This document shows, in pieces, positions 5,447 to 12,480 of a stretch of DNA of 12,660 bases. Source of the stretch: Nitrososphaerota archaeon (GTDB lineage Archaea > Thermoproteota > Nitrososphaeria > Nitrososphaerales > Nitrosopumilaceae); the NCBI GenBank assembly GCA_030611185.1, contig JAUWQG010000016.1, positions 1 to 12,660 of the forward strand, in the 5' to 3' direction. The notes under the pieces were generated by a model. That model was not told where the DNA came from. It ran no database searches and worked only from the letters and a program-made list of their open reading frames with translations. The translations under genes and the position numbers were made by a program. Positions within the stretch are counted from its first letter, which is position 1; each line of letters starts with the position of its first letter.

Positions 5447-7957
5447 TCATACGAGTGGTCTGTCTCCTTCTGTGGGATCTACTAGTTTTGTTTTCTCGCC
5501 AGAGTTGATTCTTGTAAGGATTTCCAATGATGAATGTTTGTGCAAAAATTCATTGTTGTTTCCACATCTGTAGGAAAAAGTACATCGAGGACAACCAGAC
5601 TCGTTTTGACATGGACACTCCTTTATGATGTGCATGCTTCGCTCAAGTGCTTTTTCAAATCTGTCATACAGGGCTCTACTGGCACCATTACCTCCAATAG
5701 CCCCATCATAGATGAAAATCAAGCCTGAGGTACCAAGTGAAATGCCTCCAAGGTCCTGAGATACGCCTCCCGTTATCATGTTACTTCCTTCAATTACAAC
5801 GTGTTCGGTTGCATGGTACCCGCTTGCTTCAGTATAATCCTCGTCTTCTGCTGTTTGAATTTCCTTTAGTGGTCTTGGTGCATGAAAGACAATTCCTTTT
5901 GTGATAAAGTCATACTCTAATGACTCATCCAGTAATACTTTTTCTCCTTGAGTAACTTCTTGACCAAGCTCAATATTCACATATCCATAAACTTGTTTTT
6001 TTATGTGTAATTTACAAAAGGCAACTTCAACTCCGAATGCTTTTCTTCTTTCATAAACTGTCTCAATTGTAGGCCACTCTTCTGTAAGGGCTTTTGTATA
6101 GTACGGATAGTCTTTTGGGATTCTTTCAATCTTTGCATAATTTTTTTTAGGATATCCCATTTCTTTTACTCTGTATCTCATTCCTGCAAGAAAATAGATT
6201 GCATCTTTGTGAAGTTCCTGTAGTGCGATTGGAAGAATTCTATCTCCAACCTTTCTTTCGTTTAAGAAAATATCAATCGACTTTCCAATTCCTCTTATAC
6301 TGTAATCATTTAACATTGAACCAATTCGGTCAAAATTTGGAATGATTCTATTATTGTAAAGTACTAGATTCCCTTCATCTAGGTGATGGTTAATTACTTC
6401 TTGATGTTCTTTTAATTCATGTTTTGAAATTGGTTTGTCACATGCCATTGATAGAACTTGAAATTCCTCCACAAACGGATTTTTTGGATCAATGTATGTT
6501 CTCTCCACATCCTCAAAATAATCATCTGGGTGATTCTTGTAGTATTGAGATATCGGATCATTCCCGAGTGCCAAAAATGCATAACCTCTCTGTCCCTTTC
6601 TTGCGGCTCTTCCAATTCTCTGAACTAGTCGATTTACAGGAATGGTAGATGAGATTACGCCATCAACATTTCCCACATCAATTCCTAATTCCAAGGTAGG
6701 CGTGCATGATATTGCTTGGAGGGTATCTCCTTTGAACTCTTTTTCTACTGACTTGCGATAGTTTGCCATCAGTCCTGCCCTGTGAACTTTGATGTTTACT
6801 TTTTGTTTTTTAGCCTGCATTGCTAAAAGTTCGGAATTTAGATGAGAATTGCTAAAAACCATTGTTTTGTGATTCTTTTCAGTCAGTTTTTTTGTCAAAT
6901 CCACCATTAGGGCTCGCTGAGTTCTCAGTGATGGAAACAACATTACGAAATCTGTTTGCCCTTTTTTCCCAGAACCGTGAACTATCTTCATTTTAACGTC
7001 AAACAATTTTTCACAGAACTCTTTTGCCTCCTCTAGTGTTGCAGATGCTGCAACAAATTGAAGCTTGTTTGAGCAGATTCTCTTTAATCGTTTTATGATA
7101 TAGTGCACATTAGAACCAAAAATTCCAGAATAAACATGGGCCTCATCTACCACTAAAATTTTTACAGTTGTTAAAAGGGATGCAAATTTTGTTTGATGCC
7201 ACAAATGGTAATGAATTACATCAAAGTTTGTAACTAGAATGTGTGGGGGACTATCTAAAATTTCTCTGCGCTCTGTTTGTTTTGTATCTCCATCAAAGAC
7301 CTTGACGGTAATTCCAATTTTTTCTGCAAAACTCTGAATTTTTGGATACTGGTCTCTTGCTAGTGCCTTTGTAGGATAAACAAAGACAGCAAAAACATTT
7401 CCAGGCTCTCCCATGTTTTTTATTTTTTGAATAACTGGAATCAAAAATGCCTCTGTTTTTCCTGATGCAGTTGGTGCCTCAATTATAACATTCTCGCCAA
7501 AAACAATTTCTTCAATTGCTTCTTCTTGAAATTTGTAAAACTGATTTATCTTGATTTCTTTCAAGTATTTTGTAACTTCATCTTCTAGGCCCATTTCATC
7601 TACTTTACTGCCCATTTTAGGCTCAGGATTCTTCAAAATCTTGTACTCTGAGATATAGTCTCTTTTTGAGAAAAGGACAGTTTCTGTAATAATGTCTGGC
7701 TTGTTTTCCCCAATCATTTTTTTTATCTCATTTTCATCTCTTACAATTCCTTCCTTTTTTAGATTCTCAGATATTCCCTCGTCTGATACAAGACCCTCAT
7801 CAAATCTTGATAAAAATTCTAAAAACACTTCATCATAATTTTTTGAAAATTCCAGCAAATCTTCTATTCCGCAGCTAGTACATGATACATGCATCTTATT
7901 GTCGAAAGTTTTTTGAATCTCTATTTTTGAATTACATTTAGGACATGAAAATTTCAA
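5447..7957 (-). CDS. Superfamily 2 DNA helicase, MrfA/Hrq1-like, with N-terminal zinc ribbon and C-terminal DUF1998-type domain
   Basis: This 836-residue protein starts with a zinc ribbon (C5-x2-C8, C26-x2-C29) not typical of bacterial MrfA. After a spacer comes a DExH helicase core: Walker A APTASGKT (161-168), YPTKALARDQ in motif Ia, DEAH (271-274), SAT (305-307), and the motif VI arginine-finger region QRIGRAARKGQRG (446-458). The C-terminal part ends in a five-cysteine cluster (781, 783, 789, 792, 798), which matches the zinc-binding end of the DUF1998/MrfA-Hrq1 family. Known members are 3'-5' helicases in DNA damage repair, for example mitomycin lesions in Bacillus; the role here is inferred. 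The start is TTG at 7957: a stop codon lies directly upstream, and the first internal ATG would cut off half the zinc ribbon. The nuclease partner MrfB is not in the window. Confidence 0.9.
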   Translation of the reverse strand: MKFSCPKCNSKIEIQKTFDNKMHVSCTSCGIEDLLEFSKNYDEVFLEFLSRFDEGLVSDEGISENLKKEGIVRDENEIKKMIGENKPDIITETVLFSKRDYISEYKILKNPEPKMGSKVDEMGLEDEVTKYLKEIKINQFYKFQEEAIEEIVFGENVIIEAPTASGKTEAFLIPVIQKIKNMGEPGNVFAVFVYPTKALARDQYPKIQSFAEKIGITVKVFDGDTKQTERREILDSPPHILVTNFDVIHYHLWHQTKFASLLTTVKILVVDEAHVYSGIFGSNVHYIIKRLKRICSNKLQFVAASATLEEAKEFCEKLFDVKMKIVHGSGKKGQTDFVMLFPSLRTQRALMVDLTKKLTEKNHKTMVFSNSHLNSELLAMQAKKQKVNIKVHRAGLMANYRKSVEKEFKGDTLQAISCTPTLELGIDVGNVDGVISSTIPVNRLVQRIGRAARKGQRGYAFLALGNDPISQYYKNHPDDYFEDVERTYIDPKNPFVEEFQVLSMACDKPISKHELKEHQEVINHHLDEGNLVLYNNRIIPNFDRIGSMLNDYSIRGIGKSIDIFLNERKVGDRILPIALQELHKDAIYFLAGMRYRVKEMGYPKKNYAKIERIPKDYPYYTKALTEEWPTIETVYERRKAFGVEVAFCKLHIKKQVYGYVNIELGQEVTQGEKVLLDESLEYDFITKGIVFHAPRPLKEIQTAEDEDYTEASGYHATEHVVIEGSNMITGGVSQDLGGISLGTSGLIFIYDGAIGGNGASRALYDRFEKALERSMHIIKECPCQNESGCPRCTFSYRCGNNNEFLHKHSSLEILTRINSGEKTKLVDPTEGDRPLV

Positions 7958-8063
7958 TTAATCTCAAATCTGATGATAATTACTCGAGATTTATTGTTTG
8001 AGTGGTTTTCTATCTGCAATTTCACGACATTATTAAGATGGGAAATAATTTTAAATTCTAAAT
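7958..8063. promoter_or_regulatory. Divergent promoter region between helicase and DNA methyltransferase
   Basis: This 106-base A/T-rich spacer must serve both genes. For the helicase the minus strand reads AATAAAT at 7989-7995, 38 to 32 bases before its TTG. For the methyltransferase TTATTAA at 8030-8036 lies 34 to 28 bases before its TTG. Both would give leaders of about 10 bases or less. A stronger-looking TTTTAAAT at 8049-8056 is too close to the start to serve as TATA box. Confidence 0.35.
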
Positions 8064-8840
8064 TTGAAGAAAACTGAAATTAACAACATTTACAATCTAA
8101 ACTGTATTGATGGGATGAAATCTCTTCCTAAAAATAAAATTGATTTGGTAATAACTGATCCTCCATTTGCCATAAACTTTAAGGCAAAAAAGGCAAATTA
8201 TAATCGTATTTCATCTAGAGTAATTTCAGGATATAATGAAATCAAGCCTGAGGATTACTATGATTTTACCTATTCTTGGATGAAGGAGGTTCATCGAGTG
8301 TTAAAAGAATCTGGAAGCATGTATGTATTTTCAGGATGGAATAACCTCAAAGATATTCTTAGCGCGCTAGATGATGTTGGATTTACCACAATTAACCACA
8401 TTATCTGGAAATACCAATTTGGTGTTGTAACTAAAAAAAAATTTGTTACTTCACATTATCATTGTCTTTACGTTTGCAAAGATGAAAAGAAAAGAAAATT
8501 CCTTCCATTTTCTAGGTTCAAAAAAGAAGACAAAACCAAAGAAGGACGAAGTCTACATTACCGGGATAAAGAAGATGTTTGGGAAATCAAAAGAGAATAT
8601 TGGACTGGGGATGAAAAAACTCCTACGAAACTTCCTTCAGAATTAATTGAAAAACTATTACATTATTCTAGTGAAAAAAAAGATATTGTGATGGACCCCT
8701 TTTTAGGCTCAGGTCAAGTTGCAGTAGTTAGCAAATCTTTGGGAAGACGATTTTTGGGTTTTGAAATCGTTCCAGCCTATTACAAATTTGCAAAAAAACG
8801 TCTGGATAAGAATTTGTATAGAATAAAAAATTCAAATTAA
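8064..8840 (+). CDS. DNA methyltransferase, beta class (N6-adenine or N4-cytosine), solitary
   Basis: This 258-residue enzyme shows the amino-methyltransferase layout in which the catalytic motif precedes the SAM motif. Motif IV is TDPPF (31-35), following IYNLNCIDGMKSL. The SAM-binding motif I is DPFLGSG (211-217), followed by FLGFEIVPAYY near the C-terminus. The variable region between (about 90-190) would contain the target-recognition part. DPPF favours N6-adenine methylation, but the two specificities cannot be separated reliably by sequence. No restriction endonuclease lies next to it, so it behaves as an orphan that may mark DNA for repair, replication or regulation. The start is TTG at 8064; the next in-frame ATG would remove part of the conserved N-terminal strand. 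It is divergent from the helicase and ends one base before tatA, which is read from the other strand. Confidence 0.9.
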   Translation: MKKTEINNIYNLNCIDGMKSLPKNKIDLVITDPPFAINFKAKKANYNRISSRVISGYNEIKPEDYYDFTYSWMKEVHRVLKESGSMYVFSGWNNLKDILSALDDVGFTTINHIIWKYQFGVVTKKKFVTSHYHCLYVCKDEKKRKFLPFSRFKKEDKTKEGRSLHYRDKEDVWEIKREYWTGDEKTPTKLPSELIEKLLHYSSEKKDIVMDPFLGSGQVAVVSKSLGRRFLGFEIVPAYYKFAKKRLDKNLYRIKNSN

Positions 8841-8841
8841 T

Positions 8842-9195
8842 TTAATCTGTTTTTGGATTTTCAGAACCATCTGCCTTTTTTTGTCCTATTCTGTTCTCAA
8901 TTAATTTTTGCAGCTCATCATCTGTCAGTCCTTCTGGCCTAATTCCTAAAGACTTTGCAATGACTTCATTTTTTTGCCTTTTATTTTCTACAGGTCCTGA
9001 AATATCGACACTATCATTTGTAACCTCTTTTAGCTGATTTTGCACATCTGTTTTTGCCTGATTGTATTGGTTTACTACTTTTCCAATCTTTCTTGCAGCT
9101 CCTGGAAGCTGTCCTGTACCTAAAAATAGAATTAATGCAACAAAAATTATGATTACCCACTCACTTCCAACAATGTTCAGAGGGTTCTCAATCAT
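8842..9195 (-). CDS. tatA: Twin-arginine translocase subunit TatA
   Basis: This 117-residue protein has the TatA/TatB plan: a short N-terminus, one membrane helix (about 11-28, SEWVIIIFVALILFLG), a hinge at GTGQLPG, then an amphipathic helix ARKIGKVVNQYNQAK (34-48) and a polar tail. TatA oligomers form the path through which folded proteins with twin-arginine signals cross the cytoplasmic membrane. Archaea usually have TatA-type proteins with a separate TatC, and no tatC is in this window. The tail carries a helical segment near 75-105 and is charged. The gene has its own well-placed TATA box and its stop nearly touches that of the convergent DNA methyltransferase. Confidence 0.88.
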   Translation of the reverse strand: MIENPLNIVGSEWVIIIFVALILFLGTGQLPGAARKIGKVVNQYNQAKTDVQNQLKEVTNDSVDISGPVENKRQKNEVIAKSLGIRPEGLTDDELQKLIENRIGQKKADGSENPKTD

Positions 9196-9216
9196 GGTAT
9201 CAAATGATTTTATTTG

Positions 9217-9224
9217 AAATTAAA
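9217..9224 (-). promoter_or_regulatory. TATA box for tatA
   Basis: TTTAATTT on the minus strand lies 29 to 22 bases before the ATG at 9195, consistent with a leaderless transcript. It is identical to the tRNA-Met box. Confidence 0.6.
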
Positions 9225-9267
9225 CGTAATGCTTTTCAAAATGTATAGTTAAGCCTCTCTTTGAAAA

Positions 9268-10425
9268 TCAAATCCTTTGCTCTCGCATGGGCTCTAGCTT
9301 CTTTCTTGAGATAATAGCAAGTATTGTCACTCCTATCCCAATTACGAAAAACACCAGATATGGTGCTTGCGCTCCAAAGGATTGTGTGATGGGTCCACCA
9401 ATTGTTGGTCCGACTGCCCATCCAATCCCAAACACTGTTTCATATGCCCCAATCATCTTACCTGAGATTTCTTTTCTTGTTTTACTCAAAATAATCTCAA
9501 GTGTCAACGGGAAAAATATGCTGAAGCCAAATCCCATTAGAACTAGGGCAATTCCATAAACAATGATGGAATCTGATACTGCAGATAAGGCCAATCCTAC
9601 TGAGACTGCAAGGGTAGCAGCTATCAGAGTTTGACTTGTTCTACGTGAGAATTTTCCTGCCAACGCAAGGGACACAACTCGTGATACTCCAAATGCAAAG
9701 TACAAAAGCAAAATGTCCGTATCTGACATTCCGTTGTCATTTAAAAATGCGGGATAAATTGAGAGAATTATTCCAAACGAGGAGGTGCAGAAGATCAAAA
9801 GAATTATGAGCTCTGGAAACTTTTTCATCTCCTTTAGTGATGCTAATGAAAATCTCTCGTGATGGACCTTTCTGTTTTTTCTGGAAAGTAAAAGCGACGA
9901 CACTATTGCCGTTGCCAGGATAAATGCTGTTATCTGAAATAGAACTCTATACGTAATATCTTCCCCTTCAAGAAATACTGTCCCAAGAAGAGGTCCTATC
10001 ATAAATCCTAAAACAAAAAACATTGTAAACCACGAGATGTTTCGAACCCTGTTTTTTTCGGTGCTCTCCTTTGAAATTATAGATTCACACGGAGGCCAAA
10101 AAAAAGCATGGGCCACACCTGTCATTATTCTAAAGCCCATGATTTCTGGAACTGAATGAGCTATTGAGAGAAGATAGATTGACGCAGAGTTGATTGCTGC
10201 GCCTATTGCAAGGAGGTACCCGTTGTTGAACTTGTCAAGAAGAATCCCTACAAAAACTGGGATGAACATGTATGGGACAAAGTTGGCAAGGCCGATAAGA
10301 CCAAGCTCAGAGTAGGATGCTCCGATTACATTTTTTGCAAATATTGGAAGTATTGGTCCGTGAAGCCCGTATGAGATTCCAATGATCAGGCCTGTTATGT
10401 TTACAAGAATTAGCGCTCTGTTCAT
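9268..10425 (-). CDS. Major facilitator superfamily (MFS) transporter
   Basis: This 385-residue membrane protein is hydrophobic throughout, with roughly twelve predicted helices in two halves separated by a charged loop (about 182-205, SRKNRKVHHERFS). MFS signatures are visible. A motif A-like loop GILLDKFNNG (60-69) sits between helices 2 and 3, the FRIMTGVAHAFFWPP stretch (98-112) is like motif B, and GFMIGPLLG (140-148) is like motif C, a motif typical of drug/proton antiporters. The substrate is unknown; an efflux role is an inference from motif C. Its ATG overlaps the stop of the upstream UbiE-like methyltransferase by four bases (ATGA), so the two are translated together from one transcript. 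The pairing suggests that the methyltransferase product or substrate is what is moved, but nothing in the sequence proves this. Confidence 0.88.
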   Translation of the reverse strand: MNRALILVNITGLIIGISYGLHGPILPIFAKNVIGASYSELGLIGLANFVPYMFIPVFVGILLDKFNNGYLLAIGAAINSASIYLLSIAHSVPEIMGFRIMTGVAHAFFWPPCESIISKESTEKNRVRNISWFTMFFVLGFMIGPLLGTVFLEGEDITYRVLFQITAFILATAIVSSLLLSRKNRKVHHERFSLASLKEMKKFPELIILLIFCTSSFGIILSIYPAFLNDNGMSDTDILLLYFAFGVSRVVSLALAGKFSRRTSQTLIAATLAVSVGLALSAVSDSIIVYGIALVLMGFGFSIFFPLTLEIILSKTRKEISGKMIGAYETVFGIGWAVGPTIGGPITQSFGAQAPYLVFFVIGIGVTILAIISRKKLEPMREQRI

Positions 10426-11111
10426 TTGTATGCTGCAACCATTATTGCCCCGCCCATAAGGTCCTTCTCAAATTCTACTCTGGAGAATCTCTCCAAGAGG
10501 AGCTCCTCGAGCTTTTTGTTTTTAGGCCATCTTTTGTAGGTGCCATAAAGGGTTGCAAATTTTAGACCCAGTCTTCCTCCTGCAATCAGGGCCAAGATGG
10601 GCAAAATTGCTCTGAGGTAAAATGAGACGCCGAATCGGATAAAGGCCTTATCAGGTTTTCCCAAATCAACGATTACAAACCTCCCATCTTTTTTCAAAAC
10701 TCTGTGAATCTCAGAGATTGCAATTCTGAGATTGATTGCATCCCTTAGCGAGTAACCGCAAAGCACTGCATCAAACTCTTTATCTTGAAATGGAATATGC
10801 TCAAAGACTCCGTTTACCATATCTGGAGTTTTCTCAAAGTACATGCCGGTGTTTTTCAGCATTGGAATCAGCGGGTCAAAAAGCGTAATTGAAATATCTC
10901 CGTTGCACTGCTTTGATGCAGTTTTTGACATGTTTCCAAAACCAGAACCTGCATCAAGGATTTTGTTTCCTGGAAGAACTCTTCCTCGTATTCCACGATT
11001 TCTGTGCTCCACATCTTTGCCGAGTGAGATGTAAGAGTTTACCTTGTCATATACTGGAATAATTTCGCGAAGTACTTCTATTACTTCTCCCCAGTAGCTT
11101 CCTAAACCCAT
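10422..11111 (-). CDS. UbiE/MenG-like SAM-dependent C-methyltransferase
   Basis: This 229-residue protein follows the UbiE/COQ5 pattern. The N-terminal PVYDKVNSYISLGKD (19-33) corresponds to the family signature around the first helix, motif I is ILDAGSGFG (51-59), and CGYSLRDAINL (118-128) matches the family's FGLRN region. EIHRVLKKDGRFVIVDLGKP (134-153) follows, then a hydrophobic segment (161-178) and YGTYKRWP (189-196). Family enzymes put the ring methyl group on demethylmenaquinone or its relatives. Thaumarchaea are known to contain menaquinone, so such a role is reasonable but unproven. The hydrophobic insert suggests membrane contact. It is followed by an overlapping MFS gene and preceded, 57 bases upstream, by psmA in the same direction. 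Confidence 0.8.
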   Translation of the reverse strand: MGLGSYWGEVIEVLREIIPVYDKVNSYISLGKDVEHRNRGIRGRVLPGNKILDAGSGFGNMSKTASKQCNGDISITLFDPLIPMLKNTGMYFEKTPDMVNGVFEHIPFQDKEFDAVLCGYSLRDAINLRIAISEIHRVLKKDGRFVIVDLGKPDKAFIRFGVSFYLRAILPILALIAGGRLGLKFATLYGTYKRWPKNKKLEELLLERFSRVEFEKDLMGGAIMVAAYK

Positions 11112-11130
11112 GCAGCTATCCTCTGTGTAA

Positions 11131-11138
11131 AATAATAT
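11131..11138 (-). promoter_or_regulatory. Possible TATA element for the UbiE-like gene
   Basis: The minus strand reads ATATTATT, 27 to 20 bases before the ATG at 11111, in the 57-base gap after psmA. It is somewhat closer than the other boxes, so read-through from psmA remains possible. A GAGG-like purine run lies about 12-15 bases before the start. Confidence 0.35.
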
Positions 11139-11168
11139 GAACGACTTTCAAATCCAAAAAACTGCAGA

Positions 11169-11894
11169 TTACTGTGCAGTGAACTTTGAAGCATTTTGAG
11201 AATAATTTTTTAAATCAGATTCAGAAATTTTTTCAAAGGTCTTATCCTTGGAGGTCACCTTTGCCATCTTCACGTACTCTATTGCTCCTTTTTTGTCTTC
11301 TTTTAGATTGATTGCTGCAATGGCAAGTGCTGCTGCATCCTCAAGACTCATATCGGAATTGTAATTTTTCTCCAAAAATGTATTTACGTCATCAGAGCCT
11401 GCGCCGATTGAAATTGCTGAATACTGGACAAAAGTTCCGCTAGGGTCAGTAACGTAGATTGACTCTCCTTTCTGGTCTACTCCTGCAATAATCAAAGCTA
11501 CTCCGTTTGGACGGACTCCGGAATATTGAGTAAATTGGTGAGACTGGTCTGCTAAGTGTTTTGCCACAGTCCCTACCTCGACTGATTCATCATACGTCAT
11601 CTTGTTTCCCTGAGAAAACAACCTTGCATTATCCACCTGCACTCTAGCGTCTGGTATGTATCCCGCAGCTGCTACGCCGATGTGAAAATCAACTTGAAAG
11701 ATCTTTTGAGTAACGTTGCTTGTTTGAAGAGCTCTTGGTTTTTCTTCAACTGCCATAATGACTCCTTCCTTGGTTGTGATTCCAAGTGCTAAGGTTCCAC
11801 GCTTTACCGTCTCAATTGCGTACTCTACTTGGTATATTCTGCCGTCTGGAGAGTACATTGTAGGGGTCATATCGTAACCGCGTGATGCCATCAT
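11169..11894 (-). CDS. psmA: 20S proteasome alpha subunit
   Basis: This 241-residue subunit forms the outer seven-membered rings of the archaeal 20S proteasome, which gate substrate entry and dock ATPases. The N-terminal signature YSPDGRIYQVEYA (14-26) is diagnostic. TQKIF includes Lys64, in the place of the pocket lysine that receives the ATPase C-terminal motif, and PDARVQVDNARLFSQ (81-95) and VRPNGVALIIAG (127-138) are also typical. In many archaeal alpha subunits the gate motif is Tyr-Asp-Arg; here it reads Tyr-Asp-Met (7-9). Two adjacent ATGs (11894 and 11891) are possible starts. No beta subunit is in the window. It has its own TATA box and is divergent from a winged-helix regulator. 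Confidence 0.95.
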   Translation of the reverse strand: MMASRGYDMTPTMYSPDGRIYQVEYAIETVKRGTLALGITTKEGVIMAVEEKPRALQTSNVTQKIFQVDFHIGVAAAGYIPDARVQVDNARLFSQGNKMTYDESVEVGTVAKHLADQSHQFTQYSGVRPNGVALIIAGVDQKGESIYVTDPSGTFVQYSAISIGAGSDDVNTFLEKNYNSDMSLEDAAALAIAAINLKEDKKGAIEYVKMAKVTSKDKTFEKISESDLKNYSQNASKFTAQ

Positions 11895-11918
11895 GATATG
11901 TCAAGTCGCCTCTAAGTC

Positions 11919-11926
11919 AATTTAAG
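11919..11926 (-). promoter_or_regulatory. TATA box for psmA
   Basis: CTTAAATT on the minus strand lies 32 to 25 bases before the ATG at 11894, giving a leader of a few bases at most. Confidence 0.5.
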
Positions 11927-11979
11927 GGTAATTATCTGCCATCTTCTCTAAAAGATATGGAAAAGATTTGGAAATAGGG

Positions 11980-11987
11980 TTTTAAGC
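11980..11987 (+). promoter_or_regulatory. Possible TATA box for the winged-helix gene
   Basis: TTTTAAGC lies 40 to 33 bases before the TTG at 12020 in the 125-base divergent spacer with psmA, implying a leader of roughly 10 bases. Confidence 0.35.
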
Positions 11988-12019
11988 AGAATTGACACAT
12001 ACCATTCAAGGTAAACAAA

Positions 12020-12406
12020 TTGAGCACAGAACAACTCTTAGAATTCAAGGAAATCATTAGATCTAGATCTCAATCTGAGCAAAGAAAGCCAGATAGAGAA
12101 ACCCGCAAACTATTGTTTTACCTCTTTACAAGCACCAGGGGAGGCCTTACAAGACTGCGAATAATCATGCTACTGCTTGAAAAGCCTTTCAACACCCACC
12201 AGCTATCTCAAGAACTTGATCTTGATTACAAGGCAGTTCAGCACCACATGAAGGTTCTTGAGAAGAACAACATGGTCTCAAAGGTTGGGGAAAAGTACGG
12301 CGCAGTATATCACCTCTCAAATTTTCTGGAAATTAACATTAGTGCACTTGATGAGGCAATTGATAAACTAGACCGCAAGATGAACCACAAAAAAGTCTAC
12401 ATCTGA
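12020..12406 (+). CDS. Winged helix-turn-helix transcriptional regulator (ArsR-like)
   Basis: This 128-residue protein has a central winged-helix domain at about 38-100. It includes [18 protein letters not shown], then [12 protein letters not shown] and the recognition helix [16 protein letters not shown], and a wing at [13 protein letters not shown]. This is the layout of the short ArsR-like regulators that are numerous in archaea and bind DNA as dimers. The C-terminal helix (104-121) with Leu/Ile spacing could form the dimer contact. There is no metal-binding Cys cluster, so metal sensing is unlikely. The start is TTG at 12020: an in-frame stop lies at 11993 and no ATG occurs before residue 49. 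It may act on the divergent psmA or on itself, which is only a guess from position. Confidence 0.85.
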   Translation: MSTEQLLEFKEIIRSRSQSEQRKPDRETRKLLFYLFTSTRGGLTRLRIIMLLLEKPFNTHQLSQELDLDYKAVQHHMKVLEKNNMVSKVGEKYGAVYHLSNFLEINISALDEAIDKLDRKMNHKKVYI

Positions 12407-12448
12407 TATTATGTTATGAATATGCGATCAAAAATATCCAACCAAACT

Positions 12449-12456
12449 TTTATAAT
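12449..12456 (+). promoter_or_regulatory. TATA box for the glutamate dehydrogenase gene
   Basis: TTTATAAT lies 32 to 25 bases before the TTG at 12481 but only 23 to 16 bases before the ATG at 12472. The spacing seen at other genes in this window favours the TTG as start of a leaderless message. The same eight bases occur before the small methyltransferase (1873-1880). Confidence 0.5.
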
Positions 12457-12480
12457 CCTAATTCTTCGAAAATGATCAAC

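Noticed and set aside
8049..8056. TTTTAAAT as the TATA box of the DNA methyltransferase
   Set aside because: It ends only seven bases before the TTG start, so transcription would begin inside the gene and remove the conserved N-terminus. The weaker element at 8030-8036 fits better.
5447..8840. Helicase plus DUF1998 plus DNA methyltransferase as a DISARM-type defence system
   Set aside because: DISARM has separate helicase and DUF1998 proteins and usually a phospholipase D-like gene. Here both parts are in one MrfA/Hrq1-like repair helicase, no further defence genes are present, and the surroundings are housekeeping genes.
9236..9421. A 61-codon minus-strand frame at the end of the MFS gene
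   Set aside because: It overlaps the MFS C-terminus in another frame, has no recognisable content, and would run through the gap before tatA.
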